From Streptomyces mobaraensis NBRC 13819 = DSM 40847 (GTDB taxonomy: Bacteria; Actinomycetota; Actinomycetes; Streptomycetales; Streptomycetaceae): 64,000 bases of DNA. The stretch covers positions 186,001 through 250,000 of the forward strand of contig NZ_CP072827.1 in NCBI RefSeq assembly GCF_017916255.1, written 5' to 3'. Of the stretch, positions 57,188-64,000 are shown piece after piece (position 1 is the first letter of the stretch; the number at the start of each line of letters is the position of its first letter). The translations under genes and the position numbers were made by a program. The notes beneath the pieces are model-generated. The model made no database searches. It was given only the letters and a program-made list of their open reading frames with translations, and was not told where the DNA came from.

Positions 57188-57816
57188 GCGCCGCTCCCTT
57201 CACGGCGGTCGCCCGGGTACGCGCCGTAGAGGGCGGCCTCGATCTCCAGCGACTTCTCGTAGTCCGGCAGCATGCCCCGCTCGGCGGACTCGTCCAGGGT
57301 GAGGGCGACCCGGTCGCGGTCGGACAGGATCACGTCCTCGGTGGGGACGGGGAGGTTCAGCGCCGGGTCGTGTATGGAGACGGCCTGTTCGTGGGCGGCG
57401 GTGTAGGGGACGGAGAGGAGGTACGTCATCACCGTGTCCTCCAGGGCCACGAAGGCGTGGCCGACCCCGACGGGGAGGTAGACGGCGCTGGGGTGTTCGG
57501 CGGTGAGCACCACCGACTCCCACACCCCGAAGGTGGGGGATCCGACGCGTACGTCCACCACGATGTCCAGCGCCCTGCCCTGGGAGCAGTGGACGTACTT
57601 GGCCCCTCCCGGCGGGGTCGTGGTGTAGTGGACGCCCCGGACGACCCCGCGGCGGGAGCGGCTGTGGTTGGTCTGCCGGACGGGGAACAGGCCGTGCCCG
57701 GTGGCCTTGGTGAAGGGCTCCTCCTGGAAGGGCGAGGCGAGGTGGCCGCGTTCGTCGGGGAAGTTGTCCGGGACGCAGTGGAAGGCGCCGGCGATCCTCA
57801 GTTCACGTACGTCCAT
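57184..57816 (-). CDS. dTDP-4-keto-6-deoxyhexose 3(5)-epimerase family protein
   Basis: 210 residues of the RmlC cupin family. FPDERGHLASPFQEE (about 19-33), QTNHSRSRRGVVRGVHYTTTPPGGAKYVHC (about 49-78, catalytic His63) and VYLPVGVGHAFVALEDTVMTYLLSVPY (conserved Tyr) follow the family. The sequence is closer to the antibiotic-sugar epimerases (EvaD, TylCVII) than to RmlC of rhamnose. GAAAGG precedes the ATG. First gene of the module. No 4,6-dehydratase or nucleotidyltransferase gene lies beside it, so the substrate must be made elsewhere. Confidence 0.9.
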   Translation of the reverse strand: MDVRELRIAGAFHCVPDNFPDERGHLASPFQEEPFTKATGHGLFPVRQTNHSRSRRGVVRGVHYTTTPPGGAKYVHCSQGRALDIVVDVRVGSPTFGVWESVVLTAEHPSAVYLPVGVGHAFVALEDTVMTYLLSVPYTAAHEQAVSIHDPALNLPVPTEDVILSDRDRVALTLDESAERGMLPDYEKSLEIEAALYGAYPGDRREGSGA

Positions 57817-58754
57817 GAAGGAGCCTTTCGGTAGGGGGCGCCGTCGGGGAGCCGGCGGCGGCCGACGGCATGAGGGAGAAGGGATGGGGAACGGGTCCGG
57901 GAGGGCCGACGGCGAGAAGGCGCTCCATGGCCGGTTCGCGGCGAACCGGCACCGGGGCAGGGGGGACGGAAGCTCCCTGCCGCCGCGTACCGAAACGATG
58001 CGCCCGCGGGGCCGTTCAAGGAAAGCGGCGTTCGAGCCCGGGGCGCGTCCGGCCCCGCCGCGCGCCTCGCCGGCGGGCGGTGTTCCGCGGCCGGCCCCGC
58101 CCGCGGCGGCCGCGGCCGAGCACGGTACGGTGACCTGCCGAAAGTTCCTTCGCGGAGCGCGACTTGCCGGTGTTCAACCGGGCAGGAGCCACGGTTGAAC
58201 GGCCACCGGTGCGGCAGCGGCACCGAGTTGGGCCGTGTCCGTCGCGGGCGCTCCTCTCCCCGGCCTTCCCCACCGGCGCCCGCGACAAGCACAACCAACG
58301 CGCCCGGGAGCCGAAAGGCAAGACGGGGAACCGGCCTTCGGTCTCCGGGGCACGTGTGGCCCCGCCGTGCCGCGGGGGCGCCAGAGGCGTGGCGCGGACG
58401 GCGCGGGAAGCGGCCGTATCCGGACGTCCGCCGGGGCGTACCGGCGTGCCATCCTGGCCTGCGGGAGGGGGAAGCCTCCGGGGCACCGGCCGCCGGACCG
58501 GACGCCGTACGGGCCGGGTCCGTTCCCCGCCGCCGTCCGGGAACCGGCGTGCCCCTCCGGCCGACTTCCTCAGGGCGGTGTCCTTCCCCCGACGAGACCG
58601 GGAGCCCCCGGAATCCGGCCCGGCCGGGGAGTCCCACCGCGAACGATCGTCCGACCACCGGGGCGCGGGCCGCGCCGGTGGCGGGGCACGGGTGCGAGCG
58701 CCCTCGACACCCGGTTCCGGTCAACGGCGGCCTCACGGCCTCGGAGGGGAAACG
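57817..58754. promoter_or_regulatory. 938-bp divergent gap between the sugar module and MFS exporter
   Basis: No gene with convincing coding character is seen on either strand despite some long open frames, which are expected at this GC content. The region holds the promoters of both flanking units. The only clear structure is the inverted repeat at 58172-58200. Confidence 0.45.
58172..58200. promoter_or_regulatory. Inverted repeat GTTCAACCG-N11-CGGTTGAAC
   Basis: Perfect 9-bp arms (58172-58180 and 58192-58200) flank an 11-base loop in the middle of the long gap. It is less GC-rich than the surroundings. An operator or a hairpin are both possible. Confidence 0.5.
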
Positions 58755-60185
58755 ATGCGGCACGGTACGCAGGAACTGCCGGAGGGGACGCGGCCCCCGG
58801 CCGAGGACGGACGGCCCCGGTGGGTGCTGGTCGGCATCGCCGGAGTGCTCTCGTTCGTGGCCATGCTCGACATGAACATCGTCAACGTCTCACTGGCCGA
58901 CATCGCCCACGACCTGCGGGTCTCCCCCTCCATGGCGCAGTGGACGGTACTCGGCTACCAACTGTCCGTCGTCGCGCTGCTGTTGCCGGCCGGCCGCTGG
59001 CTGGACCTGAGCGGCGGCGGGACGGGCACGGGGCTGCGGCCGGCGGTCCTGACGGCCACGTCCGGGTTCGCCCTCTGCGGTCTGCTCTCCGCGGCGTCGC
59101 CCTGGATGCCGATGCTGGCCACCGCGCGCGTGCTCCAAGGGGCGTTCGCCGCCGTGCTGTTCGTCCTGATGCCCGTGCTGGCGGCCCGGTCCGTGCCGCC
59201 GCACCTGCGCGGCCGGGCCATGAGCGTCCCGGCGACCCTGGGCCCCCTCGGGGCCGTCACCGGACCGGCCGTGGGCGGTGTCCTGCTCGACGCCTTCGGG
59301 TGGCGTGCCGTGTTCCTCGTCAAGCTGCCGTTCTGCCTCGCGGCCCTGCTGGTGGCGCGCCGGGCGCTGCCCGCCCGGGGCCGTCTCGTCGCGCCCGACC
59401 GCCGGCTGCTGGCGGACGCCGCGCTCGTCGGCGGCGCGATCACCGCGCTGCTGCTCGCCCTGACCCTCGCCCCCTCCTCCCCCGCCTGGCTCCTGCTGGC
59501 GCTCGCCGGCCTGCCGCCCGCGGTGCGGTGGCTGCGCGGGCCGGGCGCCCGGCCGGTGGTGGACGTCGTGCGTGCCTCGGGTACGCAGGGTGTCTACGGG
59601 GCGGTGTTCGCGCTCGCGTGCGGCTTCGGTGCCATGCACTACGTCGTGGCCCTGCGGCTGCAGGACGACAGCGGGCTGTCGGCGACGGCCACCGGCCTGA
59701 CCGTCCTCGCGTTCCCGCTCGCCATGGGCGTGGCCGGGCCCTTGGGCGGACGCCTCGCCGACCGCTACGGCCACCGGCCGACCGCCGTCGCCGGCGCCGC
59801 CCTCACCACCTTCGGCCTCTTCCTGCTCACCCTCCTCGGCGACCACGACTGGTCCTCGGGCGACATCGTCTGGCGGCTCGCCATAGCCGGGGCCGGCATG
59901 GGCCTGTACGGCGGGCCCACGCAGGCCCTGGTGATGAACGCGGCGCCCCCGAAGGCCGCCGGAACGGCAGGCTCCGCCGTTCAGCTCTCCCGCAACCTCG
60001 GCTTCACCTTCGGCCCCGCCCTGGCCTCCGCCACCTGGGGCCTCACCGACTCCCCCACCGGCGCCCGCTACGCCCTCGCCGTCGCCGCGGCGGCGGCCGC
60101 CTTCGCCTGCGCCCTGCTGGTCGTACGACGCAACACGGCAGGCGAGACGGAGGGAGCGGCGCCCCCCAGCCCGTCCGGCGTTTGA
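58755..60185 (+). CDS. MFS drug-efflux transporter (DHA2 type)
   Basis: 476 residues with about 14 hydrophobic helices. RWVLVGIAGVLSFVAMLDMNIVNVSLADIAHDL carries motif D1, GRLADRYGHRPTAVAG is motif A of the second half, and GAVTGPAVGGVLLDAFGWRAVF contains motif C in TM5. The export cargo may be the glycosylated product to which the adjoining sugar genes contribute, but no biosynthetic core lies in the window. GGAGGGGA at 58743-58750 fixes the start. The last codons and the stop (PSPSGV) lie inside a dispersed intergenic repeat, so the natural C-terminus may have been altered by its insertion. Confidence 0.88.
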   Translation: MRHGTQELPEGTRPPAEDGRPRWVLVGIAGVLSFVAMLDMNIVNVSLADIAHDLRVSPSMAQWTVLGYQLSVVALLLPAGRWLDLSGGGTGTGLRPAVLTATSGFALCGLLSAASPWMPMLATARVLQGAFAAVLFVLMPVLAARSVPPHLRGRAMSVPATLGPLGAVTGPAVGGVLLDAFGWRAVFLVKLPFCLAALLVARRALPARGRLVAPDRRLLADAALVGGAITALLLALTLAPSSPAWLLLALAGLPPAVRWLRGPGARPVVDVVRASGTQGVYGAVFALACGFGAMHYVVALRLQDDSGLSATATGLTVLAFPLAMGVAGPLGGRLADRYGHRPTAVAGAALTTFGLFLLTLLGDHDWSSGDIVWRLAIAGAGMGLYGGPTQALVMNAAPPKAAGTAGSAVQLSRNLGFTFGPALASATWGLTDSPTGARYALAVAAAAAAFACALLVVRRNTAGETEGAAPPSPSGV

Positions 60186-60246
60186 GGACAACCACGCGAA
60201 GCGTGGTTTCAGGGGGTCGGGGGGCTCCGCCCCCAGGAAACGGCGA
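60164..60246. repeat. Dispersed Streptomyces repeat overlapping the MFS stop codon
   Basis: The element starts CCCCAGCCCGTCCGGCG inside the MFS gene and its TTTGA supplies the stop codon. Hairpins ACCACGC-GAA-GCGTGGT and GGGGG-CTC-CGCCCCC follow, then AGGAAACGGCGA as in the copy at 36882-36997. It lies between convergent genes and probably acts as a terminator for both. Confidence 0.7.
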
Positions 60247-60293
60247 TAGCGAGGGGCCGGGGCAACCCTCACCTACCGGTACGAAGCCGAGCG

Positions 60294-63200
60294 TCACTCG
60301 TAGTGCACCACGGCCTCCCACGCCGCCGCCCGCACGTCCCCGTCCTCGTGCCGCCGCAACTCACGCAGCAGGACCCGCCACTCCTCGGGCCACCCCAGCC
60401 GCCGCCCCTGACCGGCCACCAGGGCGACGGCCAGCAGCCCGCCCGGCACGCCGTCGGCGGCGGCCGAGTGCCGCGCCGCGGCCAGGAAGACCGCCGGGTC
60501 CGGCGGCGTCGCGCCGGCGATCTGGCGCTCCAGGTAGCCGGCCGTGCGGCAGGCGAGCCCGGGTCGGCCTCGGAGCGCGTCGGCCAGCGCGGACAACCGC
60601 GCGCACAGGCCGGGGAGTTCGTGTTCCCGGTCCACCAGGCCGCGCAGCAGGCCGGCGCGGGCCTCGGCGAACGCGGGCTCGCCGGCCAGCTGGGCGGCCA
60701 CCGCCTCCAGGACGGGGACGAGCCCGGGATCCGGGCGGTGGGGCACGCCCTGCAGTAGTCGGTCCAGCCGCTGGCGGGCGGGAAGGTCGCGGTCCGGGCA
60801 GGCGTCGTATTCCGCGCGCCGGACGGCGGTGAGGAGCTCGCCGATCGTGTCGTGGAGCAGACTGCCGGGCGCGGCGCCTCCGACGGGGTGGGGCAGTCCG
60901 GAGACGGCCAGGGAAGCCAGCGCCCGGGCCGCCTCGAGCCAGCCCACACGAACGTCGAAGTCGGTGACGGTCTCGCGGAGCACGGCAACGGCCCCGGGAG
61001 CGTAGGGGGCCCAGTCGGCCAGCGAGCCGAGCGCCGCCTCACGGACCTCGGGGTCCTCCGTGGAGCACACGCCGGCGACCAGCCGCGCGTACCGGGCGCG
61101 GTGCGCGGCGGGCAGTCGCCAGGGCACGGCGGCCAGGAGCGCCTGCCGGACCTGCGGCGCCCCGCGGCCGGCGTCGTCGAGCACGGCCCACGCGTCCGGT
61201 GCGCCGGGCAGCCGCGCCGCCGAGGCGACGACCGCGGCCCGGACGTCGGGATGCTGGTCCGGTATCCGGTAGGTGGCGGCCAGGAGCGCCGCGGCGCGCG
61301 GTGCCGGCAGGAACCGGGCCGCGAGCCGGACGGCCTCCTTGCGGCTGGTCACCTTCGCGTCCGGCTGCCGCAGGAGCACGTCCTCCAGCCGGCGGGCCAG
61401 CTCGGACGGTGTGACGGACCGCGCGGCCCGGCCGGCCGCGTACACGGCCACCCGGGCGCGGTCGCCGCCCGCGTGGCCGAGCAGGGTGCCGAGGGTCTCC
61501 CCGGGCCGGCCGCCGCGGGGCAGCGCGGCCAGCGCGGCCTCGGCCAGGAGCACGTCCGGCGCATGCAGTTGATCGACCACCAGCCGGTGGCCGGCGGGCA
61601 GTCCGGCGACCGTGCGCAGGGCTGCGGCGCGCTCGGGCAGCGGCCGGGACGCGTCCGTGACGACCGCGCGCGCCACCCGGACGACCGCCTCCTGCTGGCG
61701 GGGCAGCAGCCGGTCGCCGTGGCGGGGGCCTGGCAGGGGGCGGTCGGCGCCCGGGGGCAGGAAGCGGCCGTACGGCGGCCGGTCGCCGAGGAGGCCGTCG
61801 AGCAGGTCCGTCCGGCGCGCGGCGAGGACGTCCAGGACGGGCGGGAGGGCGGCGGCGGAGGGCTCGCGTTCCAGGACGCGGGCGACGCGTTCGTCGCGGG
61901 TCGCGGGCGGTTCCAGCCACAGCCGGACCGCCGTCGTGAACGCCCCGTCGTCACCGGTGCCGAGGGCGTCCTCCAGCATGCTCTGCAGCGCGGGCATCCG
62001 GTGGGCCCGCCGTCCGAGGGCGGCGGTGAACGCGAACAGCAGCCGGTGGTCCGCCTTTTCGTGGGCGGCTTCCAGCCAGGGGCGCAGCACCTCGAAGAGC
62101 CGGTGCTCCTGGCCGCGCCGCAGGGTGCGGTGCAGCGGCCCGAAGTCCTGGTCGCCCATGTGTCCGGTGATGCGTTCGAAGGCGTGCAGCGCCCACTGGA
62201 GGAGGGCCGGCCGGGTGCCGTCGTCCGTACCGTGCTCGACGAGCAGGCCGGCGGCGAGCCGGCGCAGCGCGTCCCGGGTGGCGGCCGAGGCGTCCCGGGC
62301 GCCGAGGGCGTCCAGCAGGATCCGGTCGAGGAACGCGGTGTCCTCGTCGGCGAACCGGGCGGGGTGGAGGTCCGCGAGGGCGCCGAGGGCGTCGGCGCGT
62401 ACGGGATCCCGCTCGTTGCGCAGCCGCCGCGTCATGAGCTCCAGCACTTCCGCCATCCCGGCCCGTCCCCCGTCGCGTCCCGCGCAGGCGACCAGCAGCG
62501 GCCAGACGGCCGCGCGGTCGCCCGCGTCGGGGCGGTCGAGCGCGGCGAGCAGGTGGGGCCGCGCCTCGTCGAAGGGGCCGTGCGCACGGGTGTCCAGGAG
62601 GTCCAGCCAGAACATCTGCTCCACGTCCGGCTCGGCGAGGGACCTCCGGACCTCGGCCCAGCGGCGCTCGCGCGGGAGGAGGTCGAGGTCGCCGAAGGGC
62701 ACCCGGCCGGGCTCGTCGGCCGCCGTGACCTCGGCGAGGAACGCGCCGCGGCGGCTCGGCGGCACCGCCTTGACCAGGGCCGTCAGGTGCGGCGTGCTTC
62801 TCGTCCAGTGGCGGCCCAGCTGGGGGAGGGACGGCGGATCGGCCCGCACCAGCGCCCGGAACGCCCCGGACGGCAGATGGGGTTCGTAGCGCGGGTGGTC
62901 CCGCTCCGGTGCGAGGAGCCAGCGGACGAAGCGCTCGGCGTCCGCGGCGACGAGGGCGCGGGCGGACCGGCGGAGGCAGTGGGGCAGGGTGCCGGGCCCA
63001 TGGCGTTCCAGCAGGGTCAGTACCCGCTCCGGGTGGGTGGCCGTGGTGACGGCCAGGGCGCCGTCGTGCCGCTGCCACCAGTCGGTGCGCCCGGTGCCCC
63101 GGGGGCGTTCGGCGAGGTCCCGTTCGGCCTGGTCGAGGAAGGGGCCGGGGTGGCGGCGGGCCAGGCGCACCGGTGCCGTGACGGCGTGCGCGAGGCCGGG

Positions 63201-63671
63201 CAGCGCGGCGGCCACGAACGACGGCGAGCAGCCGGGGAGCAGCCGGGCCGCTTCCGCGTCGTCCCCTTGTTCGCGGAGGCGGGTCACCAGCCGTTCGGTG
63301 AGGCGCGGGCGGTCCCCGGCCCACAGGAAGCGGGCGATCCGGTCGCGGGTCGCGGCGGACGCGTCCTCGTGCGCCGTCTCGATCGCGGCGTCCGGCAGCG
63401 GCAGGGCCCGGGCGCCCCGGAGCGCGTAGCCGGCGACGACGGGGTCCGGGTCGGCGAGGCGCGCGGCGAGGAAGTGCTCCTGGCGGCCGACCAGGGCGGC
63501 CAGGGCCGCGAGCCGGCGCTCGTAGTCGCCGCGGCCGTCCAGTTCGTCCAGTACGGCGGTGAGCGTGCCCCGCTCGACGAGACCCGGCACGCTCAGGGCC
63601 AGCCGCCGCAGCCGGTGGTGGTGCGGGAGGGGGTCGAGAACGGCGAGCAGCGCGTCGGCGGTGTGGACCAT
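60294..63671 (-). CDS. HEAT-like repeat protein (1125 aa)
   Basis: 1125 residues, almost all alpha-helical. Motifs such as LADPDPVVAGYALRGARAL, LHPARFADEDTAFLDRI, VAVYAAGRAARSV, HPDVRAAVVASAARLPG, DPEVREAALGSLADWAPYA and EDGDVRAAAWEAVVHYE recur every 30-45 residues and fit HEAT/PBS-lyase-type repeats. Such solenoids serve as protein-protein scaffolds. There is no catalytic domain or signal peptide. Monocistronic; the ATG at 63671 has only AGGCAC at a distance, so translation may be weak. The frame ends beside the repeat at 60164-60246. Function unknown. Confidence 0.78.
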   Translation of the reverse strand: MVHTADALLAVLDPLPHHHRLRRLALSVPGLVERGTLTAVLDELDGRGDYERRLAALAALVGRQEHFLAARLADPDPVVAGYALRGARALPLPDAAIETAHEDASAATRDRIARFLWAGDRPRLTERLVTRLREQGDDAEAARLLPGCSPSFVAAALPGLAHAVTAPVRLARRHPGPFLDQAERDLAERPRGTGRTDWWQRHDGALAVTTATHPERVLTLLERHGPGTLPHCLRRSARALVAADAERFVRWLLAPERDHPRYEPHLPSGAFRALVRADPPSLPQLGRHWTRSTPHLTALVKAVPPSRRGAFLAEVTAADEPGRVPFGDLDLLPRERRWAEVRRSLAEPDVEQMFWLDLLDTRAHGPFDEARPHLLAALDRPDAGDRAAVWPLLVACAGRDGGRAGMAEVLELMTRRLRNERDPVRADALGALADLHPARFADEDTAFLDRILLDALGARDASAATRDALRRLAAGLLVEHGTDDGTRPALLQWALHAFERITGHMGDQDFGPLHRTLRRGQEHRLFEVLRPWLEAAHEKADHRLLFAFTAALGRRAHRMPALQSMLEDALGTGDDGAFTTAVRLWLEPPATRDERVARVLEREPSAAALPPVLDVLAARRTDLLDGLLGDRPPYGRFLPPGADRPLPGPRHGDRLLPRQQEAVVRVARAVVTDASRPLPERAAALRTVAGLPAGHRLVVDQLHAPDVLLAEAALAALPRGGRPGETLGTLLGHAGGDRARVAVYAAGRAARSVTPSELARRLEDVLLRQPDAKVTSRKEAVRLAARFLPAPRAAALLAATYRIPDQHPDVRAAVVASAARLPGAPDAWAVLDDAGRGAPQVRQALLAAVPWRLPAAHRARYARLVAGVCSTEDPEVREAALGSLADWAPYAPGAVAVLRETVTDFDVRVGWLEAARALASLAVSGLPHPVGGAAPGSLLHDTIGELLTAVRRAEYDACPDRDLPARQRLDRLLQGVPHRPDPGLVPVLEAVAAQLAGEPAFAEARAGLLRGLVDREHELPGLCARLSALADALRGRPGLACRTAGYLERQIAGATPPDPAVFLAAARHSAAADGVPGGLLAVALVAGQGRRLGWPEEWRVLLRELRRHEDGDVRAAAWEAVVHYE

Positions 63672-64000
63672 GACGCGAAGTGTGCCTGGTCAGGGCCGTT
63701 TCCGGCCAATGGATTAACGGATGAGCGGATGAAGGGATGACGGACGGCCGGGGCCCCGGGGAACGTTCCCCTCAGCCGCCGTCATGTTCCTCGGTGGTCC
63801 CGGGAACCATCCGGCCCCCCGTGAGCGTCATCCGGTCACAGGCGTAACCTTCGTACCGGGATGAAACGGTGGCCTTCGTTCCGCCCGCGTCTCCGTCCGG
63901 TCACGGTGGAGGTTCCGGCCCCGGCGGGAACGCACAGGGAACCGTAATGTTTTCGCGACAGAACGGCACAAACCTATGGGATCCCATCCCATAGGGTCGA
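63672..64000. promoter_or_regulatory. Right-end gap with promoter-like and palindromic DNA
   Basis: No gene starts here within the window. GGATGA-like units recur between 63711 and 63745. A less GC-rich stretch (63945-63995) with GTAATGTTTTCG and a 23-bp palindrome (arms 63973-63982 and 63986-63995) looks like the promoter region of a plus-strand gene beyond the edge. Confidence 0.45.
63973..63995. promoter_or_regulatory. 23-bp palindrome, putative operator
   Basis: CCTATGGGAT and ATCCCATAGG are exact reverse complements separated by CCC. ATGGGATCCCAT (63976-63987) is itself a perfect 12-bp palindrome within it. The gene it controls would lie to the right of the window. Confidence 0.55.

Noticed and set aside
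54589..57816. Complete antibiotic glycoside cluster
   Set aside because: Only four sugar-related genes are present. There is no polyketide synthase, NRPS, glycosyltransferase or 4,6-dehydratase in the window, so a complete cluster cannot be claimed.
57798..58763. Open frame of 321 codons on the minus strand in the long gap
   Set aside because: The translation is Arg/Pro/Gly-rich with no family resemblance and no ribosome site. It overlaps the start of the epimerase gene and the MFS start, so it is probably chance.

Overview
The window is about 64 kb of very GC-rich DNA. GTG starts, purine-rich Shine-Dalgarno sites, 4-base ATGA/GTGA gene overlaps, leaderless starts and a known style of Streptomyces intergenic repeat all point to a Streptomyces chromosome, probably an accessory-rich region. 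I see no rRNA, tRNA, CRISPR array, transposase or phage structural gene. The species cannot be told from the sequence. All family names below come from reading motifs, not from a database search.

Region by region. (1) 195-4653: a secreted nuclease-like protein, a DUF1963-type protein, an orphan solute-binding protein with a readable promoter and paired operators, and a small secreted protein. (2) 4759-19781, minus strand: the most unusual locus, six tightly coupled genes. In transcription order these are a DUF6603-like 893-aa protein, a 1211-aa protein with a Trp/GTW repeat zone, a 1556-aa protein, a 574-aa protein, a seven-bladed WD40 propeller and a four-repeat beta protein. None has a signal peptide, a membrane segment or a recognisable enzyme motif. 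It looks like an undescribed multi-protein assembly. (3) 20525-24443: a CBS-BON protein, a lipoprotein coupled to an I36-type inhibitor, a WD40 pseudogene scrap, and a TetR-hydrolase pair with a near-perfect 24-bp operator. (4) 24499-32051: a membrane/ion-channel/MFS operon, two membrane proteins, an AraC regulator divergent from a DUF1772 protein, and a DUF1801 protein. (5) 32195-36853: a signal-less L-type lectin/DUF11 protein, a PadR regulator with a dyad at its start, and an acyl-CoA dehydrogenase followed by a 116-bp structured repeat.

(6) 37013-42423, minus strand: a compact five-gene operon encoding a PhyH-like dioxygenase, a DUF6271-like protein with a DxD motif, an ornithine/diaminopimelate-type decarboxylase, a GNAT acetyltransferase and an MFS exporter. 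It looks like a small uncharacterised biosynthetic cluster. It is divergent from a GH3 beta-N-acetylhexosaminidase, and the gap between them holds two DasR (dre)-like sites, suggesting control by N-acetylglucosamine. (7) 44681-50802: two flavin monooxygenases, heme A synthase, a macro-domain protein and two TetR regulators whose 3' ends overlap. (8) 50823-53466: an amidase with an AtzG-like small partner, divergent from a metallo-beta-lactamase-fold hydrolase. Two identically spaced GCAAA-N9-TTTGC dyads sit symmetrically in front of the two start codons. (9) 53500-60185: a YceI-type protein, then a partial aminodeoxysugar module (3-epimerase, ketoreductase, 3Fe-4S ferredoxin, DesV/TylB-type aminotransferase) and an MFS exporter whose stop codon lies in a dispersed repeat. 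(10) 60294-63671: an 1125-aa HEAT-like repeat protein. The window ends in a 23-bp palindrome that probably belongs to a gene outside it.
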